In this document: positions 25,591 through 33,824 of the stretch, piece after piece
How positions within the stretch are numbered: the first letter of the stretch is position 1
Layout of the letters: the number at the start of each line of letters is the position of its first letter
NCBI GenBank assembly: GCA_016721015.1
Contig: JADKJL010000003.1
Location: 186,001 to 250,000 of the forward strand
Length of the DNA stretch: 64,000 nucleotides
DNA from: Lysobacterales bacterium
GTDB taxonomy: Bacteria > Pseudomonadota > Gammaproteobacteria > Xanthomonadales > Rhodanobacteraceae
Reading direction: 5' to 3'
Program-made: the position numbers and the translations under genes
The notes under the pieces: model-generated
What the model was told of the DNA's origin: nothing
Seen by the model: the letters and a program-made list of their open reading frames with translations, nothing else
Databases searched by the model: none

Positions 25591-26141
25591 TTCGCTTCAC
25601 TCCGGGCGGATCGCGCCTGCCACTGCGCGCGCGATTGACCCCAGACTTCGACGTCGAGTTCGAACGGGGCCGGCAACCGATCCATGCGCAGGTAGCGCGA
25701 TCCAAGCCGCCGGGCCAAGGCCTTCGATTCGGCGTTGTCTGGCGAAATGGTATGGATCACTTCGTCCCAGCCCAGGTTCGCGAACGACCAGTCGATCGCC
25801 GCGCTGGCACTTTCGACGCCGTAGCCCTTGCCCCAGGCACTGCGGATCAAGCCCCAACCCACCTCCGTTCCAGGCCAGCCTTCCGGCATCCACGGACCGA
25901 TACGTCCGATCCACCGGCCGGTAGTCTTCTCGATTACCGAGAACATGGCGAAACCCTGAATCTGCCAGGCTCCGGCCATGGCGATGAAACCTCGCCAGGC
26001 GGTCGATCGCGGCAACACGCCGCCGAGATGGCGCATCACGTCCGCATCCGAGGCAAACGCTGCCCAGCCCTCGAAATCCTCAGGCGTGGGCGGACGCAGA
26101 ATCAGGCGTTCGGTTTCAAGGCGGATCGTGCTTGTATCCAT
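25587..26141 (-). CDS. GNAT family N-acetyltransferase (RimJ/RimL-like)
   Basis: 184 residues. The N-terminus ETERLILRPPTPEDFEGWAAF is the usual opening of RimJ/RimL-type acetyltransferases. Also seen are EVGWGLIRSAWGKGYGVESASAAIDW (acetyl-CoA loop) and TISPDNAESKALARRLG. The acceptor cannot be predicted. It is coupled to the GST gene by a 4-base overlap and lies 9 bases downstream of the pilin-like gene. Confidence 0.85.
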   Translation of the reverse strand: MDTSTIRLETERLILRPPTPEDFEGWAAFASDADVMRHLGGVLPRSTAWRGFIAMAGAWQIQGFAMFSVIEKTTGRWIGRIGPWMPEGWPGTEVGWGLIRSAWGKGYGVESASAAIDWSFANLGWDEVIHTISPDNAESKALARRLGSRYLRMDRLPAPFELDVEVWGQSRAQWQARSARSEAK

Positions 26142-26150
26142 CAGTCCGGA

Positions 26151-26699
26151 TCACTTGTCGCTGCCGATGCTGACGCTCGCAGTTGGCTCATACCGGCAAT
26201 TCGGCAAGGCGCGCGCGATCAACGGGTAATCGTGTGTCTGGCAGTGCCATTGCAAGCCCATGGACTCGATCCCGGTGAGGTCGGGCAGCCATTCGATAAC
26301 GCCGCCCTCCACGCCGGAGGCGGCATCAAACGTGAGAATGATGCCACCGTCCGCGGCAACCTTCATCGAAACCAGGCTTTGCCCCTTGTAGGTATCCGCT
26401 GCAGGCAAACCCGCCTCGGCATTCGAAGCCGGCATTCGGCCATTGCTCATGTAGGTTTCCGCAATCGCCGCCCGGGCCGCTGCGATGGCGACGACGTCGT
26501 TGCGGATTGCCAGCGCGGCGCGCTCATCAGCAAGGGTTCGCTCGATCAATTGCTGTCCTTGCTTCAGCCTCGCTTGTTGCTCGATTTCCTCCACCGCCTT
26601 GGTGCGGGCCAGGGCGGCGTCCCGATACGAGTTGTAGGCAAACAATGCGGCAAGCACGCCGATGAAGGAGGCAATCAGCGTTATCAATGCATGGCGCAT
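26151..26699 (-). CDS. membrane-anchored pilin-like domain protein
   Basis: 182 residues. An N-terminal membrane helix (about 5-24) is followed by a charged helix with likely coiled-coil character (about 27-65). A C-terminal domain then resembles the type IV pilin globular part: AARAAIAETYMSNGRMPASNAEAGLP, SMKVAADGGIILTF, and ending LIARALPNCRY. It lacks the short basic leader and Phe-Thr-Leu-Ile-Glu start of true prepilins, so it is not a standard pilin. The gene is upstream of the GNAT-GST pair. Assignment rests on pattern only. Confidence 0.6.
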   Translation of the reverse strand: MRHALITLIASFIGVLAALFAYNSYRDAALARTKAVEEIEQQARLKQGQQLIERTLADERAALAIRNDVVAIAAARAAIAETYMSNGRMPASNAEAGLPAADTYKGQSLVSMKVAADGGIILTFDAASGVEGGVIEWLPDLTGIESMGLQWHCQTHDYPLIARALPNCRYEPTASVSIGSDK

Positions 26700-26808
26700 G
26701 TCGGTCTCGCTTTCAGGCAATCGTATTCGGCACACATCCGGCCGCGGTTGGAACAGGCCCGTACGCGAAACGGGGCATCAATGTGGCATCCAGCATCCGC
26801 TTCGAGAC

Positions 26809-27981
26809 TCAAAAAGCATTGATGCCGGTGACCTCGCGACCCACCACGAGTTGGTGCACGGTTTCCGTGCCTTCGTAGGTGATCACTGATTCAAGGTTCA
26901 ACGCATGACGGATCGGGCAATGCTCGGTGGTGATGCCGGCCCCGCCTAGGATGTCACGCGCCTCGCGGGCGATATCGATGGCCATGCGGCAGTTGTTCCA
27001 CTTGGCCAGCGAGACCTGGGTCGGCTGCATCGTACCGGCATCCTTGAGACGACCCAGTTGCAGGGACAGTAGCTGCGCCATGGTGATGCGCCGGGCCATG
27101 TCGGCCAGCTTGAGCTGAACCGCCTGACGCGAGGCGATCGGTTGATTGAACAGGATGCGGTTCTTCGAATATTCGAGCACTTCGCTGAAGCAGGCGATGG
27201 CCGCGCCGATCGGGCCCCAGGTGATGCCGTAACGGGCCTGGGTCAGGCAGCCAAGCGGGCCCTTGAGCCCCTTCACGTTGGGCAAGCGGTTGGCTTCGGG
27301 TACGCGCACGTTGTCGAAGAACAACGCCGAGGTGACCGAAGCGCGCAAACTCATCTTCTTGTGGATTTCCTGCGCAGTGAAGCCCGGAAAATCCTTTTCG
27401 ATGACAAAACCCTGGATGCCTTCGTCGGTCATTGCCCAGACGATGGCGATGTCAGCGAGATTGCCGTTGGTGATCCACATCTTGGAACCGTTGATGATCC
27501 AGTCGGCACCATCCCTTTTTGCATGGGTCTTCATGTTTCCGGGATCGGAGCCACCCTGCGGCTCGGTCAGGCCGAAGCAGCCGATGACCTTGCCGGCCGC
27601 CATGTCCGGCAGCCAGCGGCGGCGCTGCTCCTCGGTGCCGTAGGCGTAGATCGGATACATGCACAGCGAGGACTGCACCGACGCGAAGCTGCGGATGCCC
27701 GAATCGCCGCGCTCGAGTTCCTGGCAGATCAGGCCGTAGCTGACGCTGTTCATGCCGGCGCCACCGTATTCAACTGGCAGACTCGATCCGAGCAGGCCGA
27801 GCTCGGCCATCTCCGGGATCAGCTCTTTCGGAAACACGCCTTTGTCGAAACAGTCGCCGATGATCGGAATCACGCGCTCGTCGGTGAAGCGGGCAACCGT
27901 ATCCTGCACGGCTTGCTCCTCTTCCGAAAGCAGAGAGCGCACGTCGTAGAGATCAACGGGATTGAGGGGTGTGGCGGCCAT
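26809..27981 (-). CDS. gcdH: glutaryl-CoA dehydrogenase
   Basis: 390 residues from MAATPLNPVDLYD. It oxidatively decarboxylates glutaryl-CoA to crotonyl-CoA in lysine and tryptophan breakdown and passes electrons to ETF. Acyl-CoA dehydrogenase blocks are visible: GCFGLTEPQGGSDPGNM, DWIINGSKMWITNG, LGGAGITTEHCPIRHALNLE, and the catalytic glutamate in TYEGTETVHQLVVGREVTGINAF, an ending typical of GcdH. A longer upstream reading of 22 residues is open but not family-like. It is divergent from the deacetylase gene with a 138-bp shared promoter region. Confidence 0.9.
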   Translation of the reverse strand: MAATPLNPVDLYDVRSLLSEEEQAVQDTVARFTDERVIPIIGDCFDKGVFPKELIPEMAELGLLGSSLPVEYGGAGMNSVSYGLICQELERGDSGIRSFASVQSSLCMYPIYAYGTEEQRRRWLPDMAAGKVIGCFGLTEPQGGSDPGNMKTHAKRDGADWIINGSKMWITNGNLADIAIVWAMTDEGIQGFVIEKDFPGFTAQEIHKKMSLRASVTSALFFDNVRVPEANRLPNVKGLKGPLGCLTQARYGITWGPIGAAIACFSEVLEYSKNRILFNQPIASRQAVQLKLADMARRITMAQLLSLQLGRLKDAGTMQPTQVSLAKWNNCRMAIDIAREARDILGGAGITTEHCPIRHALNLESVITYEGTETVHQLVVGREVTGINAF

Positions 27982-28119
27982 GGCAGGATTCCGGTGGGGT
28001 CGGCAAAGCAGGCTATTGTAAACGTCGGCGGTGGTTGCTGACACCACAGCGCCCTGTTGCGGGCTTGGCGATGGCCGCGCCGCCGCCTATCCTGAGCGCC
28101 CGCCAGCCACCGAAATCCC

Positions 28120-28947
28120 ATGCGCGTCCCCGTCCTCGCCTATCACGCCATCAATATTTCCGGCAACGACTACGCCAGCAACGACCATGTCGCCTTCGCC
28201 GCCGATCTGCGCCTGATCGACGATCTCGGTCTGCGCATCGTGCCCTTGCAGTGGGTGGTCGACCAGGTCAACGGCATTGCGGATCGCGATCTGAGCCGCT
28301 GCGTGGCGCTCACCTGCGATGACGGATCGGCATTCGACTACTTCGATCTCGATCACCCGACCCATGGCATGCAACGCAGCCTGTACCACGGCATGCTCGA
28401 TTTCATCGCCGAGCGCGGCGCCGACGCGCAACCCGATTTGCATCTGACCGCATTCGTGATCGCCTCGCCGCAGGCCCGCCAGCAGATCGATGTCAGTTGT
28501 CTGGTCGGGCGTGGCTGGATGGGTGACGACTGGTGGCGGCAGGCCGCTGAATCCGGATTGATCGCGATCGAAAACCATAGCTGGGACCACAATCACCCTT
28601 GCCTGCCTTCCCCGGGCATTGACGGCATGCCGCGTGGCTCGTTCCTCGATGTCGACAACCACACTCGCGCCGACGCTGAAATCGCCGCCGCCACACGCTT
28701 CATCAACGAGCGTATCGCTCCGCAGCAGACGAGAATCTTCTGCTATCCCTTCAGTCACGTCGCGGATTACCTTCGCGCGGAATACTTGCCGAATTTTGCC
28801 GTTGCGCACGGCATGCAGGCGGCCATGGGTGATGGCGCAACGCCAGTGACCCGCAGCTCCGATCGCTGGAACCTGCCGCGCTATATCTGCGGCTGGCACT
28901 GGAAGTCTACCGAAGCCTTGCGCGAAATCCTGCAGGCATCGAGCTAG
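28120..28947 (+). CDS. polysaccharide deacetylase family protein
   Basis: 275 residues of a NodB-like carbohydrate esterase 4 fold. The protein opens with VPVLAYHAINISG. The metal motif equivalent to TFDDG is LTCDDGSAFDYF, and the HSxxH equivalent is ENHSWDHNHP. IFCYPFSHVADYLR is the later motif. No signal peptide is visible, unlike many family members, so it may act in the cytoplasm or on a small substrate. The substrate is unknown. Downstream (28948-29094) lies a degenerate REP-like sequence. Confidence 0.75.
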   Translation: MRVPVLAYHAINISGNDYASNDHVAFAADLRLIDDLGLRIVPLQWVVDQVNGIADRDLSRCVALTCDDGSAFDYFDLDHPTHGMQRSLYHGMLDFIAERGADAQPDLHLTAFVIASPQARQQIDVSCLVGRGWMGDDWWRQAAESGLIAIENHSWDHNHPCLPSPGIDGMPRGSFLDVDNHTRADAEIAAATRFINERIAPQQTRIFCYPFSHVADYLRAEYLPNFAVAHGMQAAMGDGATPVTRSSDRWNLPRYICGWHWKSTEALREILQASS

Positions 28948-29094
28948 TCCCAGCGCATGCCGGCATTCGTGGGAGTGGTTTCGGCAACGCTGTGTTGAGT
29001 CGAACCGGATCAAGGCATCGCGATTGAAACAGCGTACGAAAGAGTCGCATCGGGACTGGAATCTCAGCGACAGAGCCCAACACTTTGAACACTA

Positions 29095-29631
29095 TCAAAA
29101 CGTGCCGAGTGCATGCACCTTGGCCAGCAAGGCGCGCTGGATGTTGGGATGCAGGGGCTTGTGCCAGTTGACGATGAGATGTTCGTGCTGGGTCTGGATG
29201 AAACCGGCCTGCAATGCCACTTCCAGCGCACGTCGGTCGCCGCAGTGGCCGAAAAACGCATCGCAGCAATCGGCGTATTTGCGGAACGCATATTTGAGCA
29301 GATAGAACCACAGTCCACCGGCATCGCGCAGCGCATCGCGCTGCTCGGGCTGCATCAGGCGCATCGTGTCGCCATTGCTGCAAGAACCACCGGAAAGGTA
29401 AACGTCACCAAACGGCATCATGTGCGAATAGCCGGCCAGGTGCAGACCACCGCTGGCATCCCGGTAAAAGCCGACCAGATGACGCGGCATGTCCGGTGGC
29501 GGATGACCGAACTTGCGCCGGAACAAGTCGCTGACCAGGAAATCCGCATGGTCGATTTCGCTGATCGTGATGAACCCGCGCAACGCTGGAGGCAGGATCT
29601 CGCTTGAATTGAAATGTTCGCCGCTTTGCAT
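29095..29631 (-). CDS. uncharacterised protein, paralogue of the adjacent upstream gene
   Basis: 178 residues of unknown function. It is a tandem paralogue of the protein at 29645-30142: both share the order FxxRKxG/K..., HxVxxYRxDxxG, YxHxxxxGDxxLxGGxCxxxxxxRxMxxxQRxxxRDAGGLxxxxL, FGxCGDxxAxEVxxxAGFxxTxHExLxVxW. The last part recalls the end of a GNAT-like fold, where a strand after AGF ends the domain, but no acetyl-CoA loop is clear. It is third in a likely operon with the paralogue and a cN-I type nucleotidase. Confidence 0.65.
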   Translation of the reverse strand: MQSGEHFNSSEILPPALRGFITISEIDHADFLVSDLFRRKFGHPPPDMPRHLVGFYRDASGGLHLAGYSHMMPFGDVYLSGGSCSNGDTMRLMQPEQRDALRDAGGLWFYLLKYAFRKYADCCDAFFGHCGDRRALEVALQAGFIQTQHEHLIVNWHKPLHPNIQRALLAKVHALGTF

Positions 29632-29644
29632 GGAGATGTCGGGC

Positions 29645-30142
29645 CTAGAACGGAATGAATGAAAACGCCTTGGCGACCATTTGCTGGCGCCGGCGGGCTT
29701 CGACCTCGCGCGTCCAGTAGACGAGCAGCCGCTCGTGTTCGGTGGATTCGAATCCGGCCGCACGATCGACACGCTCGGCCAGGGCATCCCCGCAATAACC
29801 GAAGATCGCCGCGAAGCGCTCGGCGAAATGCCCGATCGACCAGCGCAACGCATGCAGATAAAGGCCGCCGGCATCGCGCACGCAAGCGCGCTGTTGATCG
29901 CTCATGCGTCGAAGCACTCGATCGTCCGCGCAGGCGCCTCCGCCGAGCAGGATATCGCCGCAATCGGTGAAATGGATGTAGCAGGCCACCGAAAAGCGTC
30001 CGTCGTCCTCGCGGTACCAGGCGACCACATGATGGGGAAAATCGGGCACTGCGAGCTTGTACTTGCGCGCGAAAACGCTGTCGGCAATGGCTGGACCGCG
30101 ATCAGCTTCGTTGATGATGAGGAAATCGTCGATGCTGGCCAT
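29645..30142 (-). CDS. uncharacterised protein, paralogue of the adjacent downstream gene
   Basis: 165 residues from the ATG at 30142, which has GGGGA upstream; a GTG at 30166 overlapping the nucleotidase stop by 4 bases is also possible. Unknown function. Shared features with the 29095 protein are a HVVAWYRED tract, GDILLGGGACADDRVLRRMS, RDAGGLYLHALR and the C-terminal FGYCGDALAERVDRAAGFESTEHERLLVYW. It is 13 bases from the downstream paralogue. No membrane or signal segment. Confidence 0.65.
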   Translation of the reverse strand: MASIDDFLIINEADRGPAIADSVFARKYKLAVPDFPHHVVAWYREDDGRFSVACYIHFTDCGDILLGGGACADDRVLRRMSDQQRACVRDAGGLYLHALRWSIGHFAERFAAIFGYCGDALAERVDRAAGFESTEHERLLVYWTREVEARRRQQMVAKAFSFIPF

Positions 30143-30162
30143 GATGTCGGATTCCCCGGAGC

Positions 30163-31098
30163 TCACGATGGAAGGTTGTGCACACCATGCGGCACATGAC
30201 CGGTGGCGACATGCTGGCGCGCCGACTCGACATTGAGCATCGAATCATCGAAGAAAATGTCGGCGCCGAAGGCTTCGAGGAAGGGACCCTTGGAACGGCC
30301 ACCCAGAAACAGCGCCTCATCCAGGCGAATGCCCCAACTGCGCAGGGTCAGGATCACGCGCTTGTGCGCAGGCGCCGAGCGCGCCGTGACCAGGGCCGTG
30401 CGGATCGGTGAATGACCGATCGGAAACGCGCTCTGGATGCGATGCAGGGCTTCGAGAAACGTGCGGAATGGACCCACCGCCAGCGGCTCGTTGACACGTT
30501 CGGTTTCGTTGCGGTGAAACGCCTCGATGCCCTCGTGGTGCGATACCCGTTCGGAATCATCGCCGAATATGACCGCGTCGCCATCGAAAGCGATGCGCAA
30601 CTGCTCGGTCGGCAATTCCGGCGCCTTCGATGGCAGGATCGTCGCCGCGGCAACACCCGCCATCAGCGCGCGACGAACATCTTCCACGTTGGCCGAAAGA
30701 AACAGGTTGGCGCCGAACGGATGCGCGTAAGCGGCGGTTGGCGCGCCATTGGTGAAGGCCGCGCGCACGATGTCGAGGCCGTAGTGCTCGATCGCGTTGA
30801 AGATGCGCAAGCCGGTATCGGCCGAATTGCGCGACAGCAGGATCACCTCGACGCGCGGTGCTTCGGGCACCATCGAATTGAGCCGCAGCAGCTTCTGCAC
30901 CAGTGGAAATGCGATACCGGGCGAAAGCAGTTCATCCTCGTGCGCGATCTGGTAGCGCGCATACGCATCGAGTCCCTCGCGCTCAAACAACTCGTGGCTG
31001 TCGCCGAGATCAAACAAGGCACGTGAGGAAATTGCGACGACCAGCTTGTCAATGGTCGTCGCGGCGGGATCCTTGTTCTCGTCGAACTGGGCACTCAT
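30163..31098 (-). CDS. 5'-nucleotidase, cN-I type (PF06189)
   Basis: 311 residues resembling cytosolic 5'-nucleotidase I, a HAD-superfamily phosphatase for nucleoside monophosphates. Visible: LVVAISSRALFDLGDSHELFE at the N-terminus, VEVILLSRNSADTGLRIFNAIEHYGLDI, LSANVEDVRRALMAG, the catalytic RIAFDGDAVIFGDDSE, TALVTARSAPAHKRVILTLRSWG, and GADIFFDDS. The start MSAQFDENKD is preferred over upstream TTG/ATG readings that enter the subtilase 3' region. It heads a likely operon with the two paralogues. Confidence 0.82.
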   Translation of the reverse strand: MSAQFDENKDPAATTIDKLVVAISSRALFDLGDSHELFEREGLDAYARYQIAHEDELLSPGIAFPLVQKLLRLNSMVPEAPRVEVILLSRNSADTGLRIFNAIEHYGLDIVRAAFTNGAPTAAYAHPFGANLFLSANVEDVRRALMAGVAAATILPSKAPELPTEQLRIAFDGDAVIFGDDSERVSHHEGIEAFHRNETERVNEPLAVGPFRTFLEALHRIQSAFPIGHSPIRTALVTARSAPAHKRVILTLRSWGIRLDEALFLGGRSKGPFLEAFGADIFFDDSMLNVESARQHVATGHVPHGVHNLPS

Positions 31099-31126
31099 CG
31101 GCTCAATCTTACAGGTGCCCAGGTCT

Positions 31127-32626
31127 TCAATCATCGAACGGATCAGCGAATATCTTCTCGGCAACGAGGAAGGCATTCCACGCATCGACTCGACCCGAGC
31201 CCTGTACATTGTTCGGAAAGGTGCTTGCCGGAATGTCGCCGCAGACCTGGGTATCGCTTATCGGAACGGCCGTTTCGCGAAGAATCTGCTCAACCCGGGC
31301 CGGGTTGCCGCGCAGGGATTTGTTCACCGACATGAGCAAGGCGACGACGCCGGCGACATGCGGGGTCGCCATGCTGGTGCCGCTGATCGTCATGTAGCTG
31401 GAGTCGCTGGTGTTGTTGATCGAACGCACGCTGGAACCCGGCGCGATCACATCGGGTTTCGTGCCGACCAGGCCCGCAACCGGCCCGCGGCTGGAAAAAC
31501 TCGACATCGCATTGCCCGATGTCATCGAGCCGATCGTGAACGAAGCATCATAGGTCGCCGGTGCATCGCCGATACTGGAACACGAGGACCCATCGTTGCC
31601 GGCGGCGGCAACAAAGACGATACCGCCATTAACGAGGTTCTCGATTGCCTCCTGCACCTCGGTGCCAGCCGTGCAGCCCTCGCTGGTCGGGCAACCCCAG
31701 GAGTTGCTGACCACATCCGGAGCAAGATCAGGCTGTGGATCATTGCCGGCCAGATTGGTTGGTGCCAGCAGCCACTGCGCGCATTCGTTGTACCGCGCCG
31801 GCGTGCCGTCACCGGCATTCATGTTGCGGCAGCCGATCCAGCGCGCACCGGGGGCAACACCGACCTGGTTGCCACTTCCGTCATCACCAACCATCGTGCC
31901 GATCGTGTGGCTGCCATGGCCGTTGTCGTCACAGGGGGCCACCGAATCAGCACCACAGGAACTTCCGGTCACGTGGATAGCATCGTGCCAACTGTAATTA
32001 TGATCCGCGCTTACGCCGTTCCAGCCACGATACTTTGCCTTGATTGCCGAATGCGTCCAGCGGATGCCGGTATCCTGGCCGGCGATGACAATGCCCTGCC
32101 CGGTGATTCCGGCTGCCCAGACCAGTGGCGCGCGAACCTTGTTGACACCCCATTCGATGGCAAGCGCGGCTGCCGGAGCGTCGCTGTCCGATTGGCCATC
32201 CGGCAGCGGACCCATTTCCGGCTGCTTGAGTTTGAAAGCGCGATTGGATTCGATCTTGGCGACATCATCGCGTGAGGCCAGCGCGTCCAGTTGTGCCGCA
32301 GTCAACGAAGCCTCGATCATGTTGACGATCCAGAATGGCCGATAGGCAACACCGTGTGCGTCGAGCCAACCACGCAACTCGGCCTGGGACACTTCGGCCG
32401 TCGCACGCAGCGTATCGACCAGATTGCGGCGTCGCTCAAGATAGTCACCGTCGTTGCGCAGCAGTTGCTTCGAGGCCTTTGCGTTGAGCACGATCAGGGT
32501 ATCAACGGCTCCCGCCTGTGCGGCCGCGGCATGCAGGCCTGGCTCGACTTCGGCAGCGCGCAGTGGAGATATCGCGGCCGCACACGCGATCGCCAATGGC
32601 GCAAGACGCAGGAAGGCAGATGTCAT
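31127..32626 (-). CDS. secreted S8 family serine peptidase (subtilase)
   Basis: 499 residues. A signal peptide (about 1-25, ending LRAAE) is followed by an inhibitor-type propeptide region (about 40-130) and the S8 domain. The catalytic triad is Asp185 (AGQDTGIRW), His237 (NGHGSH) and Ser418 (SGTSMATPHVAG), with oxyanion Asn344 (AAAGND). The ATG at 32626 has GGAG 8 bases upstream; ten more in-frame residues to 32656 are possible. The protein ends KIFADPFDD, resembling the tail of the DUF1501 protein. Probably an extracellular protein-degrading enzyme. Confidence 0.92.
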   Translation of the reverse strand: MTSAFLRLAPLAIACAAAISPLRAAEVEPGLHAAAAQAGAVDTLIVLNAKASKQLLRNDGDYLERRRNLVDTLRATAEVSQAELRGWLDAHGVAYRPFWIVNMIEASLTAAQLDALASRDDVAKIESNRAFKLKQPEMGPLPDGQSDSDAPAAALAIEWGVNKVRAPLVWAAGITGQGIVIAGQDTGIRWTHSAIKAKYRGWNGVSADHNYSWHDAIHVTGSSCGADSVAPCDDNGHGSHTIGTMVGDDGSGNQVGVAPGARWIGCRNMNAGDGTPARYNECAQWLLAPTNLAGNDPQPDLAPDVVSNSWGCPTSEGCTAGTEVQEAIENLVNGGIVFVAAAGNDGSSCSSIGDAPATYDASFTIGSMTSGNAMSSFSSRGPVAGLVGTKPDVIAPGSSVRSINNTSDSSYMTISGTSMATPHVAGVVALLMSVNKSLRGNPARVEQILRETAVPISDTQVCGDIPASTFPNNVQGSGRVDAWNAFLVAEKIFADPFDD

Positions 32627-32715
32627 CAAGCAACTCCAGAAAGGTGCCTGATCCATAGGCGGGGCACCCGGCGGTTGCCGGGCAGTCGGCGATTCTATGG
32701 CAAAAACGCGCTTTT

Positions 32716-33479
32716 CTAAACAGTGAATTGCTCGTTGAGAATGCGCTCCTCGAGATTGTGTTCGGGATCAAACAACAGGGTCATGGTGTGTTCGGTCGAT
32801 TCGCGGATCAGCACCTCGATCACATCGCGCACTTCACTGGAATCGGCGGTGGCGCTGACCGGCCGCTTGTACGGATCGAGCACCTCGAATTTGATCGAGG
32901 TGGTTGCCGGCAACACCGCACCACGCCAGCGCCGCGGGCGGAATGGACTGATCGGCGTCATTGCCAGCATGTTCGAACCGATCGGCAGGATCGGCCCGTG
33001 CGCGGACAGGTTGTAAGCGGTGGAACCCGCCGGCGTCGCCACCAGCACTCCGTCGCACATCAATTCCTCGATGCGCACGATGCCATTCAGCAGAACCCGG
33101 ATATGCGCGGCCTGCTTGGTCTGACGAAGCAGGAAACCTCATTGAACGCGAGTGCTTCGACCGTTGCACCGGATTCCGAATGCGCACGCATGCTGAGTGG
33201 GCGCATGACCGTGGCCTGGGCCCGGGCGATACGCTCCTGCAGATCATCGACATTGAATTGGTTGAGCAGGAATCCAATCGTGCCAAGCTTCATGCCGTAG
33301 ACCGGGATGCTCAGCGCGAGATGCCGATGCAGGGTCCGCAGCATGAAGCCGTCGCCGCCAAGTGCAACGATGACGTCGGCATTTTCGGGGGCGACATCGC
33401 CATAGCGTTGCTTGAGCAATTCAAGCTCGGCCTGGGCTTCGACCCCATGACTCGCCACCAGCGCTATGCGCTTGCTCAT
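32716..33479 (-). CDS. nadK: NAD kinase (frame broken once)
   Basis: ATP-dependent NAD kinase, about 254 residues once one frame break is mended. The N-terminal part (33479 to about 33133) has ADVIVALGGDGFMLRTLH with the GGDG motif, GTIGFLLN and AFNEVS. The C-terminal part (to 32716) has MCDGVLVATPAGSTAYNLSAHGPILP. The break is at about 33132-33133, where a GG replaces the GGG expected from the family sequence (NEVSLLRQT), a one-base loss. Both halves are otherwise conserved, so a sequencing indel is likelier than a pseudogene. Confidence 0.88.
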
Positions 33480-33554
33480 GCGCCGGTCTCCGCGTCTGCC
33501 TGTTGCTTCACCGTGCCCCCTTGTCGATTCGCGGATGGATCCAGTCAGCCGACT

Positions 33555-33722
33555 CTAGCAGCCTGTCGGACTTTACGCGGCAGGGCTGCGAATCCGTCTG
33601 AACGGTCCATATTTCCGCCGGTTTTTGACCCATAGCACCACTATGGGCCTGCAAACCTCCGAAAATCTGGCCTCGCCCAGCCAAATTCTCGCCTCAACCG
33701 GCAAAGCCCGACAGGCTGCTAG
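33555..33722. repeat. MITE-like element with 15-bp terminal inverted repeats
   Basis: A 168-bp element bounded by CTAGCAGCCTGTCGG and its exact inverted copy CCGACAGGCTGCTAG. An internal 7-bp hairpin (CCCATAG/CTATGGG) lies near 33631-33650. It has no coding capacity. It lies in the 345-bp gap between nadK and the glutamate dehydrogenase. Size, perfect terminal repeats and lack of genes fit a miniature transposable element; the TA-containing ends could hint at a TA target, but flanking duplications are not clear. Confidence 0.6.
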
Positions 33723-33787
33723 CCCGATTTATTCATGAATGACACGCACCCTCGCCCGCATTCGCGAATAGTCCTGGTTGGCTGCTG

Positions 33788-33811
33788 ACCCGGATCGATC
33801 ACGATCCGGGT
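33788..33811 (-). terminator. strong hairpin after the glutamate dehydrogenase gene
   Basis: A perfect 10-bp stem (ACCCGGATCG/CGATCCGGGT) with a 4-base loop lies 13 bases beyond the minus-strand stop at 33825. There is no T-run, so it may protect the 3' end or terminate weakly. Confidence 0.4.
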
Positions 33812-33824
33812 TGGATTCCGCCGT

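Noticed and set aside
25323..26822. 499-codon plus-strand reading opposite GST, GNAT and the pilin-like gene
   Set aside because: It crosses three well-supported minus-strand genes and has no conserved features.
28948..29094. Further REP pair after the deacetylase gene
   Set aside because: GTGGGAGTGGTTTC and GCATCGCGATTGAAAC resemble the REP family but are too degenerate to delimit an element.
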